Source of the DNA: Trichopria drosophilae
Lineage: Eukaryota > Arthropoda > Insecta > Hymenoptera > Diapriidae
DNA: 64,000 bases
Assembly: GCA_030407085.1 (NCBI GenBank)
Contig: CM059582.1
Span: 13,869,501 to 13,933,500 of the forward strand
Direction: 5' to 3'
In this document: in pieces, positions 24,321 through 35,980 of the stretch
Numbering within the stretch: position 1 is the first letter of the stretch
Layout of the letters: the number at the start of each line of letters is the position of its first letter
Made by a program: the position numbers and the translations under genes
The notes under the pieces: generated by a model
Database searches by the model: none
Told to the model about the DNA's origin: nothing
What the model saw: only the letters and a program-made list of their open reading frames with translations

Positions 24321-25002
24321 TATTATTATTTAACACATGATGTGTGTATTTAAATGTTGCAATAAGTTCTAACAAAGATCATGCCATAAATTAAATCGGT
24401 TTTTAAAAATGTGTGGATTTTAACGCAGAAATAGGTCATAACTTTCCTGCACTGAGGATAATGTTACAATTCTTATCAAATTGACATTAAAGGGATTATT
24501 ACATGTAATAAATATCTAGCTATACTTAAATAATTGTATACAAGAGGTTTATCTAATCGCCAAAACACAATAGAATTTTTTACATCACATATGAAATCAA
24601 CGAGTGGGGCCCACCTGCGTATCAATTACTAAAATGTCCATTTATCTTACTTTAATTAAGTGATAAAATCAAATAATTATGTCCAAAGTAAACTATGGAA
24701 AATATTTTTCGATACTGCTAATGATCGAAAAAAGAGTTAAAAGTTTTTTCCTAAAGAATTGAGACTATGATTTTCCGACCGACTTGTTGAGACAGATAAT
24801 TACGTTTTCCTATACCCTATACGAATAATACCTGTTTCACTAGGCACCAATTAAGTATAGCGGTAGGAATAGGATCGTGTTATGCAAACCACATGTCTGA
24901 ATTCAACAATCTAGTTGTTATGAGTACTGAAAGTGTTTAATTGAAATTTTACATGTTATTCAATAATGGTAATCTTAATAGTATCGTTTAAAAATACTCT
25001 TT

Positions 25003-25160
25003 TTTTTAATTGTGTGCGTAAAGTTAGTGCGCGTAAAGTACTTACGCACTCCCGACGACAAAATTCGTAAAGTAAACGGTCGTGCATAAATTTGTACTTT
25101 ACGCACTCAACCAGGCATCAAAACTTTACGCACTCTCTTTACGCACCCAATTACAAAAAC
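25003..25160. repeat. Hairpin element built from GTGCGTAAAG boxes
   Basis: The arms TTTTAATTGTGTGCGTAAAG and TTTTTGTAATTGGGTGCGTAAAG (right arm as reverse complement) enclose further copies of the ten-base box GTGCGTAAAG in both orientations. One more copy lies outside at about 25209. Probably a small foldback MITE. Confidence 0.55.
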
Positions 25161-25734
25161 TAGGAATTTTACATACCACTCGGCGCCTCGTATGTATAGT
25201 CTCGCCCGGTGCGTAAAAGTACACTTTACACCCTTGTTAGGTAATGTACTATTTTTCAATTTCCGAATATTTTTTCGATTTCCAGTAACATTCGACATAT
25301 ACATACAATACATAGTGTTAAGAATGACATGCAATTTAATGTAAGGTCAATATGTTTACTAATATATTCAATTTAACGAGTTTGTAACTTAAATGTGTCT
25401 TAATGGGCATAAACATAAGTCGCCGAGTAATTTTACTGTACGTGTTCATTAAATTACAATACAGTTTAAGAATATACATTTAAAATGCATGTATATGGTT
25501 TTTAATGTGCTTTTATTGGTCTTTTTTGAAATTGGCTAATATTCAATTACATGTACATGAAATTTCAAAAAACATAAAACATACACTGTTAAAAGGGAAC
25601 AGATTAAACGACTTTTAATGTCAGAACTTAAATTTAAGGTACACAAAATTTCATGTATGCATCTTGAATTTCGATCAAAATATATTGAGTCCAGACATTC
25701 GCCATTTTTGGCTGATAAATTTGTGTACTACCAC

Positions 25735-25930
25735 TCTCTAAATACCTTGGAGTGAAAATTGGCCACTCTTTCACGAAGAGTGAAATTTTCACTCTACTGA
25801 GAGTAATATTTCACTCTTCTAGACGTGAGTTTTTTCTCTGTCACTCTTGATGGAGTGAAATGTCACTCTGCATAGAATTTTCACTCTTAATGACATAGTG
25901 GCTCAATTTTCACTCCAAGGAATTTAGAAA
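25735..25930. mobile_element. MITE with about 30-bp terminal inverted repeats (CCTTGGAGTGAAAATTG)
   Basis: The arms run from CTCTAAATACC and from the reverse complement of the right-hand side through the shared CCTTGGAGTGAAAATTG to CCAC. The interior repeats GAGTGAAA in both orientations, so the 196-bp unit can fold into a long hairpin. Confidence 0.7.
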
Positions 25931-27014
25931 GCAGTTTGTGAGTAATGAAATGGGACCAGTTTCCATTCATAATGCAACATAATCATTTGTTCTCTTTCGA
26001 TACCTTTTTTAGATAAACTATTGGCAGTTTCCCTTCTGCTTCTGCAAAAAATTACTCAGAATATTTCACAACTTAAATATATTTTCTGTCTAGTTTCTAG
26101 ACGATAATTTAGGTAATTTAATATACACGTATATTTTAATTATAACTTAAAAGTTATATAGACACTTTTTTATGCAGTTTGTGTGCAGTTTTTTCCATTT
26201 TTGTAATTTTGTAGTAGCGTATCTAGTTTAGTTAGTAGTTATTTAAGCATTCCTATTATTGAGAAAAAGATTGAACTTAGTTCATCAGTTTTTATACAAG
26301 TTTAATCATCACGGTCCCCCTCGTCATCATGATCATCATGCCTATTTTTTTTATTATTGTCGTTAACATTTTGATCAATTACTTCGTGGGAGTTTATATG
26401 CTCAGCAGAGACCCACTGATTTTCATTATAACATTTCTGAAATGCAAATCTGGGAGCAGTTTTAATCCATTTCATTTTGTCCACTATGGATTGGACTATA
26501 TATTTGTAGTTTACAAAATAAGGAGGGCCTCTTGTACATACATCTAGCAAATACATTTATTATGTTTTTTTGAAATTTCATGTACATGTAACTGCATATT
26601 AAAAGAAGACATTGAAAAGCATGTAGATGCATTTGAAAACGTTCTTAAACAGCATTAAAATTTAATGAACTCGTGCACTAAATGTCATTTGCTAATGCGT
26701 GAAACATAATGCAAAATTACTCTAACAATCATGTTCTGCATATTAAGATATATACATTTTAGTAAAAACTCATTAAATTTAAATTATTAGTGGGAATTTA
26801 AATTTCGTGCCATTTTAACCGTTTATATTTGGCACATGTGGAAACCCTTCGTATTTTACAAAGTAGGGAAAGTAGACGCATATCAGAACATAGTGTTTTT
26901 GCCGCGATCGACCAAAAAGAAGCGGAATAAATTGTATGATTCGTTTCAAAAAAATTGAGAAGAAAACTTATATGTTCGCGCATATAAACTCCGCCGAAAT
27001 AATTGATAAAAGTA

Positions 27015-27224
27015 CACTGTCAAAAATGTCTACAGCAATATCCTGAAAGAGTAACCGAAGTTTTTTTTATTGTTATGGTTTCAAAATTTTACGAAACACA
27101 GTTTAGTAATTTTCTGAAATCTTTCGGTAATGTTTCTTAATTTTGTTTCGGAAAATTCTGAAACGGTAACGTAAAAAGCTTCAGTTAGTATTTCAGAAAA
27201 TTCCTAGAAACATTTCTAACAGTG
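27015..27224. mobile_element. 210-bp TA-flanked MITE (CACTGT ends)
   Basis: The left end CACTGTCAAAAATGTCTA and the reverse complement of the right end CACTGTTAGAAATGTTTCTA are flanked on both sides by TA. The inner arm continues with matching CCTGAAAGAGTAAC / TCTGAAATACTAAC. Confidence 0.7.
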
Positions 27225-27758
27225 TATTATCGACAATCATAACAAAACAGTGATTAAGATGATGAACATTATGCTCGTATTAAAATTGATGAACGAAGTA
27301 GTTCTATTGAATATGAAAATCATGCAAAATATCTTCTTCCCAATAATAGGTACGGTTAATAAATTTCTATTCCAAAACTATAACAAATGGATAAATACTG
27401 GACTGAAACTGCATAAAAAGTATTCATACAAAGTTTACTCACAAACTACCTAGTATACAAGATTATTAGCAAAAAACTGACCAATATTTAGACCGAATTT
27501 CTACTAGGGCTATATTACATTAAATTGGAATTTTACTGCGAATTTTTTTAAAGGTTATTTTCCATGCAGATGCTGGGATCCTATGTCGGCAGTGTACCTC
27601 AAATTCTGTGGCCAATTATATTAAATTTTAGGCACATACATGACATTTTTTGTCTACAATAAATTTAAGGTGTCACATTAAAAGTCGTTTAATGTCGGAA
27701 TTAAAATGTGCTTCTAGCACATGCTCATTAAATTTAATGTCTTTCTTTTTAACAGTAC

Positions 27759-28889
27759 TAGAGCTATGCACGCGCGCTTCGCGCGCGTTTTATCGTCTGC
27801 CCTTTCGATACACCTAAGGCCATCAATTTTTGTGTATTCTATCCTCTGTTACTTGGTTCTTCCTATATATAGAGATATATAGGTGGAAACAAAGACAATA
27901 ATAGTAGTTTTCGATGCAAGGACATAAAAGATTTTCCGTATTTAAACCCATGGTGTTACCGAACAATGTTTTTTGTATCAGCGTGCGTGAAGTGAAGATG
28001 AAAAACTCCGAAAATACATAACGTCAAATTTTGCGCACACTGTCACAAAAAGTATATTTTTAATCAAATGTAATGATTTTTCAATTTATTAATTTTAAAG
28101 AAACTCTTAATTTTTATTATTTTCTATATGTAATGAATTAAATATTTGGTTCCATCTTTTCAAAATACATGAACTTGTTTTATATAGCTGTTGTATTATT
28201 AACATTAAAAGTTTTCTGTGCAAACCATTATTCTTATGTTCAGATTTCAAATATACATTTATAGTCTACGAAACAACCTTATTGGTCGAGAGACGTGTGA
28301 CGTCATCTCACGCGTACTCTCTTTAAGCACGGATTTCATGTAGTTCTAAAGTGCTCCACTGATAAGGTAGGTATTTTCACTAAAAACCGCAAATAAACAG
28401 TGACTGAATCGATTTTTCAAAATTCGGACTCCGTAAGGATAATTCTAACTACTATAGGCGGTACTCTAGAAAATAACAAAGAAATTAATTGAGAACTGAC
28501 CGAGAATTTTCTGAAATAAGTCAAAATTGCCAACTTTAAAGTCTTTCAATTTTTTGTTGAAAAATAGGCAAAATTCAAAATCTAATAAAACAGTTTGAAA
28601 ATTTTGTTTCAATATCCAAATAGGTCAAATTCTGCGAAAAAGGGTGAGGAATTCGATAAATAAAAAACATCTCGGATGCCATTTTTATCTATGCAGTTAT
28701 CGTGTAATAACAAAAAAAATGATTTTCCATTTAAAATTCCATGTTAAATTTCAAGGCGTTTACCGGAACAAACGATATCTCTCAGCCTAGCGCTGTCGCT
28801 CACGTATTCGTGTTGCCAGAACCTACTTCTTTGTCACTAAGGCATTTCGAATTTCGAAAAATCGATTATTTCGATTATTTCGATGCACC
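27759..28889. other. Gene-free stretch; repeat-family copy at 28340-28530
   Basis: No supported gene. The segment 28340-28530 (GGTAAGGTAGG, then TTTCACTAAAA and TTCAAAATTCGG) matches both arms of the foldback at 35490-35830, so it is a third copy of that repeat. Confidence 0.5.
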
Positions 28890-29603
28890 CTAGTATATAT
28901 ACCATTTCGGACAAATGATGTTCGAACAATTGCATGCTGTTCGAATAGGATATAAGGCAGTATTAATTTGATAATATATTTGACCTTGAATTTTAAAGCA
29001 ATATGGTCCTGGTCGACGATTTCTGAAATTTATCAGATGTGCATTAAACGAAGCAAAAGAAAACGCACTATTGTAACTTCTAATATTTCCATAAAAACTA
29101 TCAGTGTGCTCATCAGTACCATTAAATAATGCACACAATTTTTGAGGGGGAAGCGGTAAATTTTGAAGTACAACTTCCCCATGAGCACAGCAATCATGAA
29201 AAGAATTATTTTTATTTGACACTTTCTCAGCAGCGAAATGTTTGGCATTGCAATGAGTGCAGCGTACATCAATAGTACCAATATAATGTTCATTAATAAT
29301 TTCCGTATTCTCAACATTTCTAATAGTGCCAAATATATTTGGCTTTCTAAAACGAATCTGTCTTTTCATACTTGAATGAGGGTCTCTTATATTTAAAACT
29401 ACATTTTCGTCTACAACCGTATGTGTACTAACAACCGGAATGTCACTTACAGTTTGATTTTCATTTATGTTTAATTCACGTTCAATATTGACTATATTTA
29501 CGCTCTGAGAATGAGCTTTGTTTCTTTCATTATGGCGTTGTTGATTGGCAGCGTTTCTTTTTCGACGTTCTTCTTGAAATATTTGATCTTCTTCAACAGT
29601 CCG
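28890..29603 (-). pseudogene. Helitron ORF fragment (N-terminal region)
   Basis: A minus-strand open frame of about 235 codons runs from just after a stop near 29605 to 28890. It contains, in order, EERRKRNAANQQRHNERNK, RCTHCNAKHFAAEKVSN, FHDCCAHGEVVLQNLP, IRSYNSAFSFASFNAHL and RPGPYCFKIQGQIYYQI with NTALYP. This series is characteristic of the region before the Helitron-like Rep domain in insect Helitron proteins. The sequence degenerates after ALYP and no Rep or helicase domain follows, so it is a fragment. Its frame is otherwise intact, suggesting a fairly recent insertion. The minus frame at 29033-29332 is only a shadow. Confidence 0.8.
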
Positions 29604-32472
29604 TTAAACTTTCATTTTGGCATAATCTTATTTATTTTTATCTTTTATGGAGTATACTATTATTATGTAAATACAAACATAATTTAGATTTTAATAAGAA
29701 TACAATTTTTAATTCATAATTCTCAGTTCAAATTTTATTTCACAGTTCTTAATGCTAAATTTTCAGATGTTAAGTTTCTCATTTAAATTTTTAATGCTAG
29801 TTTGTACAGTTCTAAAATTTCAATGCTAAATCTTCAAATAATTGAAAAACGTGTTACCATCCAACATGGTTTAAACAAATTTTGTGTGTTTTAAAATCAT
29901 AAACTATAAACGTATCATTGTAAACTAATTATATTAATAATTAATGTTATCAATGTTACATTGAAATTATAATGAAATAAACTGAGTTAATAACTTTCAA
30001 TCACCTTCAGGATCCTCGGGGGGTAAGAGATTGTTAAAAATTTGATTCAAATTTTAATTATTTTAAACTGTATAGTAAAAATTTGTTGCTAACAAATGAG
30101 ACGATTCGAACCTGAAAATTTTACGTTTGATGTTTATCTAACCTCTGTACACACTTATTTCCAAATACTCATAGCTGTAGACTTATTCGAAGCGTAGGTA
30201 ACTTAAAAATTAAAAATTGATTTGAAATTTAATATTAATTCTTATCACTGTTAAGAAAAATTAATGTAAGTTTCAAGCGGACTGTACTATATTTATAGTT
30301 AAGATAATTTTTTTCAAAATTTTATTGCTAATCTTTCGGAAGTTACAACATTGCAATGGATTCCACTAATACGAAAATGGTTTCGATAAAAACCACTGGG
30401 AATAAAAAAAAAACAAACCTTTTTCATTTTACAATACATAAATAAGTGCTATATTGCAAATTATTTCAAAATGCAACATTTTTCTGTGATGTTTTTTTAA
30501 TATGATATGTAAGTTATCCAAATGTGTAACGATGCAATGAAAAGTAAAAAAATAATATTTGAATACTTTATTTATAATCGTGATGTTAATTTTGATGACA
30601 ATCCAAATAACCAAAATTTCATACTGGCATAACCTCCGCTTGTCAAATTCTCCAACAGCACCTGAAGTTGCGATCGGGAAAGCACGTGGCAAATTCAAAT
30701 CGACCAATGGCCATGAGTCTATTGCGACAACAATTATTCGAGAAATGCGATACATTTCGAGATTTTTCCTTACATGGCTTCTGTATTATTGGATAATACA
30801 CTGCTAATGATAGGTATTTTCCGTGCTATACATTTTTTAAATCCCTAATTTTTTAATCGCATTCATAAAACCATAAAGAAACAGAATCTGATCGAGCGAT
30901 CCGTCAAATTATGTATTTCTTATCGTTCTATAACTTTGTCACCGCCGGCCACTCACTATTTATCAGTCCATGCGAGATAAACGTGAAAAAATGCAAAAAA
31001 AAACATTGTATACCCTTACATCGCGTACAACTCCAAAATTCTTCATTTCAGGTTAGGGTAACCTACAGATTTATTTTAGAGCTTTAAAAGGCCTGGCAAA
31101 TGAGAAGTCCATTTTAGATCAAAATTTACTGAATTGTTGTAAAAATACTAGAAAGTTTATCCTCTCCCCCTTAACATTTCAGAAGGACTCCTTTTCTTTT
31201 ATGGCCAAAAATGCAGTTAGTAGCACTTTCAGACCTTAATGGCGAGGACGTGGTCCAGGGTCATGGAGGTTAAGTTCTTGAAATAAGCGCATACGAGTGA
31301 ATTTTACACCACCTTATATAATATAATTTCTCAAATTAAATGAATGCATTGTAGAAGGTTTGATGTTGTGACTCGCAGGAGCGCAAGTTGTATCAGAACA
31401 ACATTGTAGGGTAAAAATATGATTTTTTCAGAGTTTGTGTATTTAATTTATTACGTAAATATATCAATGATTTTATTGAAAGGAGCTTGTGGTTGCGAAA
31501 GTTAGCATATTTTTTTTAATTTAACATTTTAATTTATGGTAATCGATAAGAATACATTACAATGTGATAATCTGAAGCTACCCAAAATTCATGTTTGGTG
31601 AAACTATCATCAGATTCATAATCAGAAACTCCAAACTTCCAAATTTTTTTTCAATCGATGTTTCTTTAACATCAAATTCGTAAACAGCGACCACATAAAT
31701 TTTTTAAAATTCGACCTGTAAATAAAATTTCCTTATTTAGGTCTTTTGAACTTCAAAGTTTTCTAGTTCGAAGTAGAAACGTCGATTGACAGGGAATATG
31801 TTCATTACCGATTCTGGAAAATGAAGCTTTGACGAATGTGTTCATAAGCTATGTAAACCAATAGCAATGTACAACAAAAATGTCTCCATTTTAAGATCGT
31901 CAAGCATTAAAAGAACGAGTAAATAACGGAGTACTAATAAATTTACATTTTAATATTATTTCGAATACAATTGTTGTGGAGGGAAATGTGTCTTTAATTG
32001 CAAAAATGAATGCTTTTTCAATATCTGCTGTGATCACCTGTGAATTGTATAATTGTAGATGTAGGTGTAACTGTGTCAGTATATTTCTGTACGTATTGTT
32101 TCCTTTATTAGTCCCCAATATGTAAACTAAAGATAGAATTTTATTATTTACTGATCCGCGAATTGTATACAATTGCTTAAATATTAATAGCACGCTTTTA
32201 AATATGCCGTAAGAATATCAGAATGTTATGCGTTTCAATTGTTTTATATTATTTGCAGTTGAGAAAATTAAATAGTTTTTTGTTACCACCATTGTCATGT
32301 AGCACAAACTGTGAATAAGCCAGACAAGGTGAAGTTAGTTTGGTTTGTCGCCTCCAGGTCAGTTAAATTTTTGTTATGGCTGTCAATGCTACTGCAGTAG
32401 TGAATAATCTAAAATGAACCATCTACTTCAGAAGTTTGTATTTTTTGTCAACGTATGTCTCACGCTGAGGGC
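29604..32472. other. Intergenic stretch without a recognised gene
   Basis: Overlapping ORFs at 30429-30807 on both strands and the ORF at 31900-32193 have no domain or splice context that I can support. A sentence-like repeat at about 32330-32365 (AGTTTGGTTTGT, then CCAGGT) recurs at about 35278-35306. Confidence 0.4.
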
Positions 32473-32772
32473 ATCAACTTAAATAGTCGAAATGATTCTG
32501 GGGAAATTTTTTAGAGTGCACCTAAAAAAACCCGACAAATCACAAAACAGACACTTAAAAAACCCCACATTCAAAAGCCAGGGATTTAAAAATCCTGACA
32601 TTTAAAAATCAGACATTTCAAAAAACAGACTAAAAATATGTGTGCAATGTCTGGTTATTTAATGTCTATTTTTTTTAAATGTCTGGTTTTTGAATGTTTG
32701 TTTGAATTTGCCGGGTTTTTGAGGCGCACCCCAAAAATTTTCCCCTGAATCATTTTGACTATTTAAATTGAT
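32473..32772. mobile_element. 300-bp foldback MITE with about 62-bp arms
   Basis: The left arm runs ATCAACTTAAATAGTC, AATGATTC, GGGGAAA and GTGCrCCTmAAAAA, and the right arm is its reverse complement at about 80 percent by eye. The interior repeats AAAAAmCAGACATT in both orientations, giving a long imperfect hairpin. No coding capacity. Confidence 0.65.
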
Positions 32773-33429
32773 ACACGGCCACTGAAAAGTAATAAGCGCA
32801 CTCGTATAGACGATGAAAACTCACCGGTTGAGCTTTCATTGCAAAGATTTTTTTTGTTGAACCAATTCGAATCCTTCGAACAGAAAATATCGATCAATTG
32901 AACCAACGTCATCATTCTATCAATAGACCTTTCCATTTTAAGCAAAAAATCGTGCGCATGCGCTAGAATACAATGTTAAAGATGTACGAAACTTTTCCGT
33001 TTTCTGTACAAAACTGTATACGAAACAATTGAATTCGCGCTTGCGCATTTCATATCGTGAAAAGGCCTATTGGCAATAAATTTGACACGTTCAGTGCCGA
33101 AATGCTATCGATTGTAGACGATCAAAATAACCGCTTGTTAGCAATCGAGCAAAAGACAGAATAAATCCAATTTCTTACGTTACAAGTATTGTCATTACAC
33201 AGGATGAAAATCGTAAGCTTCAAGAAGGAAATCGGAAATTTGAAAACCGAATGTTAATGGTTGATTCCTGGAGTGCATGAAGCTGTCAAGGTTTTGTTAG
33301 TATGTAAGATCGCCCTTCTCGAAGCTTTTCCTCTAATGCCGATTCCTTGCCAGGGTGGTTTTCAAGCTCGTCGTTAGTATCAGCTGTTCGAAGTACCGCC
33401 AAAGCTCGACCCCCAAATATCTTTTCGGG

Positions 33430-33545
33430 TGACAGATCATAATTCCCACGCCAAAATTTCCACCGTCATAATTCCCACGTCATAATTCCCACTGTCATAA
33501 TTTCCACCGTCATTATCACCATCTCCATAATACCCAACGCCATAA
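33430..33545. repeat. CATAATTCCCAC minisatellite (left arm)
   Basis: Tandem units of about 12 bp based on CATAATTCCCAC(C/G). They are the reverse complement of the GTGGGAATTATG units at 33760-34013. The minus-strand frame translates as Asn-Tyr-Asp/Gly repeats but lacks splice or family support, so I treat it as noncoding. Confidence 0.7.
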
Positions 33546-33759
33546 TTCCTAATATCAAACATCGCCATGTTATTTGTGTTTTTCCCACGTGTTGCTGGTG
33601 TAGAAGATATCCATTTAACACTAAATCCCGTTTGCCTTTTTGATTTTGTACAAAATGTAAAGGCATCGTAATATTGGACGTGTTGAAATGTTATAGACAA
33701 CTTACCAACTGATCAACAATAATTGACTGGGCCTTATATATCTTATTTCGGTAATTTTG

Positions 33760-34013
33760 ATGGGGAGAATAATGGCAGTGGAAATTGTGGTTGTGAGAAT
33801 TATGGCGGTAGGGATGTTGGTGGTGGGAATTATGACGGTGGGGTTAGGTTAGGTTAGGTTAGGTTAGGTTAGGTTAGGTTAGGTTGGAATTATGATGGTG
33901 GGGATTATGACGTGGGGATTATGACGTGGGAATTATGGCGGTGGGAATTATGGCGGTGGGGATTATGACGTAGGGATTATGACGTGGGAATTATGGCGGT
34001 GGGGATTATAGTA
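33760..34013. repeat. GTGGGAATTATG minisatellite (right arm), interrupted by TTAGG
   Basis: Units of GGTGGGAATTATGGC and GTGGGGATTATGACG repeat over about 250 bp, inverted relative to the block at 33430-33545. They are interrupted by a perfect telomere-type array at 33844-33883. Confidence 0.75.
33844..33883 (+). repeat. Interstitial telomeric repeat (TTAGG)8
   Basis: Eight perfect tandem copies of TTAGG, the canonical insect telomere motif, sit inside the minisatellite. Possible origins are telomerase-mediated repair of a break, a telomere fusion remnant, or chance microsatellite growth. The array is too short to decide. Confidence 0.85.
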
Positions 34014-34524
34014 TGTAACCTCTTTTCGAGCTTGTACTCGAGCGGTAAAAGGAATAGCATTCTACAGGCGCTTCGTGCGCTACAAGAACTTAATTCTAAA
34101 TCGTTTTTTCCAGAGAGGATTCAGTTTAATATCTGCATCAACGAATTTTTACCTAGTGCATTTTACAACATATAAGGAAATGTAAATTATTTGGTAAAGG
34201 AAAAAGTTTCAAGACATGTAAATAAACGTATATTCATTTACTAACTTTCTTCGGAACTATACACACATTATAACTTCTCAAGAATATTTTGTAGCTCTGC
34301 AACAGAAGATTTGACCACTAACTACCTACTACTAAAATACAAGAGAAATCCGCACGAAATTGGCAAACAAATGGTTGCACAGTGATAGCAGTATAACCGA
34401 CTTATTCGATAGTTATTTCAGCTCCGTTTATACAGCAGATCCGAACTACAACCCATTATTAGAGTGGAACAGTCTCTAAAAATTCGATCAACTCATTCTC
34501 TATTTCATTCACTGAGTTAAATGA

Positions 34525-34880
34525 TCTATCGCTAATTTAAAATCAACAAACACGTTGGGGTTTGATGGAATGCCTTCGATCCTGATAAAAACGGTTTCAT
34601 TCCTGTGATAAATTCGTTGTTATTTATTCAATGCTTCATTGAACAATGGCATTTTTCCATCAAGTTGGAAAGAAATATTTATCACCTCCATTTTTAAGAA
34701 TGGTGAATTAAACAATGTTGAAAATTATTGTCCAGTTGCAGATATAAGCTACATTCCGAAGCGGGTTATTGCAAATAAATTATACGATATATTAACTCAT
34801 TATATTATTGAAAATGAACATCGATTTGCTAGAGGAAAATCAACAGTAACTGTTCGCTTCAATTTGACTTGAATCTAGTG
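34525..34880 (+). pseudogene. LINE reverse-transcriptase fragment
   Basis: The frame around 34530-34640 reads TLGFDGMPSILI and the 77-codon frame at 34639-34872 reads NNGIFPSSWKEIFITSIFKNGELNNVENY. It continues with IPKRVIANKLYDIL and ENEHRFARGKSTVT. These are the fingers/palm blocks GPDGIP, FPSSWK-x-IPIFK-G, NYRPIS and H-G-F-x-x-G-R-S-T of Jockey/CR1-type non-LTR reverse transcriptases. Stops and a frameshift separate the pieces, and no catalytic DD box remains. Confidence 0.75.
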
Positions 34881-35489
34881 TTCATGATCGCAAATCTTCA
34901 TTTACATTAAGCATTCGAACGTTGCATAGAAGTCAACTCAAAAGACAATAACAACGACCATTTATCGGAACGCACATGCTCGAAATTTAAATATCTTAAA
35001 ATCGAAATAGTCTCATTTGATAAAACCAAAAAATCATTTGGTTTCATTATCGCGACATAAAGTACCCCACAGTGACTAATCTTTTATTGTTTTCTGATTT
35101 CGTATGAAACGCCTTAAGCACATCGTCAGAAATTTTCGGAAAATTCGGATACTTTTATGATACCGAAATAACAGAATTTTACTAAATTCTGTAATAGAAA
35201 CAAACATTATGGAACATTACCAGAAAATTACGCATCAGAAATCTGAAAATGAATCAGATAACTAAGGTGAGATTAGTTTGGTTTGTAACCGCCAGGTGCA
35301 GCTATGACACTCACCGCTCTACACTTAGCGGTCGTGCTTCCCGTTGTAGAAGTGGAATTTTCATTCCATTATAATAAGGTTCCTCTGTCAAATAGTAGTG
35401 GCGTATAAAACGTTTCATCTGAATATTATCAAATTATTTACTCATTTTATTCTTATGAATAGCATGAAAATATCATAAATTTACTTAGA

Positions 35490-35830
35490 AATTACTGAAA
35501 CGATTATTCAAAATTCGGGCCCTGTAAGGGTAATTCTAATTACTATAGACGGTTTTCTAGAAAATACCAAATACATTAATTAGGAACTCACCGAGAATTT
35601 TCGGAAATGAATGATTTTTTTATTGATTTTATTTATTTCCGAAAATTCTCGATGAAGTCTCGATTAATTTCTTTGGTACTTTCTAGGAAAGCGTCTCTTG
35701 TAATTAGAATTGCCTTTACAGAACCCGAATATTGAAAATGTTGTTCACTCAGCATTAATTTACGTATTTTAGTGAAACTTCCTACCTTACCGACGGTTCA
35801 CTTTGGAACCTCCTTAACGTCAATAAAACA
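35490..35830. repeat. Foldback repeat; third copy at 28340-28530
   Basis: Arms at about 35490-35612 and 35633-35750 are reverse complements around CCGAGAATTTTCGGAAATGA and TAATTCTAATTACTATAGACGG-like segments. The outer part of the right arm (35750-35830) is matched by 28340-28400. No coding capacity. Confidence 0.55.
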
Positions 35831-35853
35831 ATGGTGCAATTTTTTTAGAAGAT

Positions 35854-35863
35854 TTTATTTATT
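35854..35863 (-). terminator. Overlapping AATAAATAAA polyadenylation signals of gene C
   Basis: On the minus strand, two overlapping AATAAA hexamers lie about 120 bp after the gene C stop codon. Confidence 0.6.
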
Positions 35864-35980
35864 TCACATTTGTAGATCTATAGAAATAGCACATGCATTT
35901 ACTATTCTACGAAGAGAGTCTATAGTAACAAAATTATTGCCTAAATAGTAATAAATAGTACAACTTAGTTAAAAATAAAT

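Larger units (their letters stand above)
25582..27758. mobile_element. 2.2-kb element with CACTGTTAAAA ends and nested MITEs
   Basis: The left end CACTGTTAAAAGGGAACA and the reverse complement of the right end ACTGTTAAAAAGAAAGACA agree. Both arms then contain ATTAAACGACTTTTAATGT and a following TTAAATTTA segment, giving subterminal inverted repeats of at least 80 bp. No transposase frame is visible. It contains the MITEs at 25735-25930 and 27015-27224. Confidence 0.5.

Noticed and set aside
30429..30807. Overlapping 108- and 82-codon ORFs on opposite strands
   Set aside because: No recognisable domain, splice context or codon pattern distinguishes either from background.
33060..33275. Coiled-coil-like frames (LLAIEQKTE; DENRKLQEGNRKFENRM)
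   Set aside because: Suggestive of LINE ORF1, but frames are broken and too short to support an annotation.
33437..33700. Asn/Gly/Asp-rich repeat protein on the minus strand
   Set aside because: The frame is produced by a 12-bp minisatellite that also occurs inverted nearby; no signal peptide, splice or family evidence.
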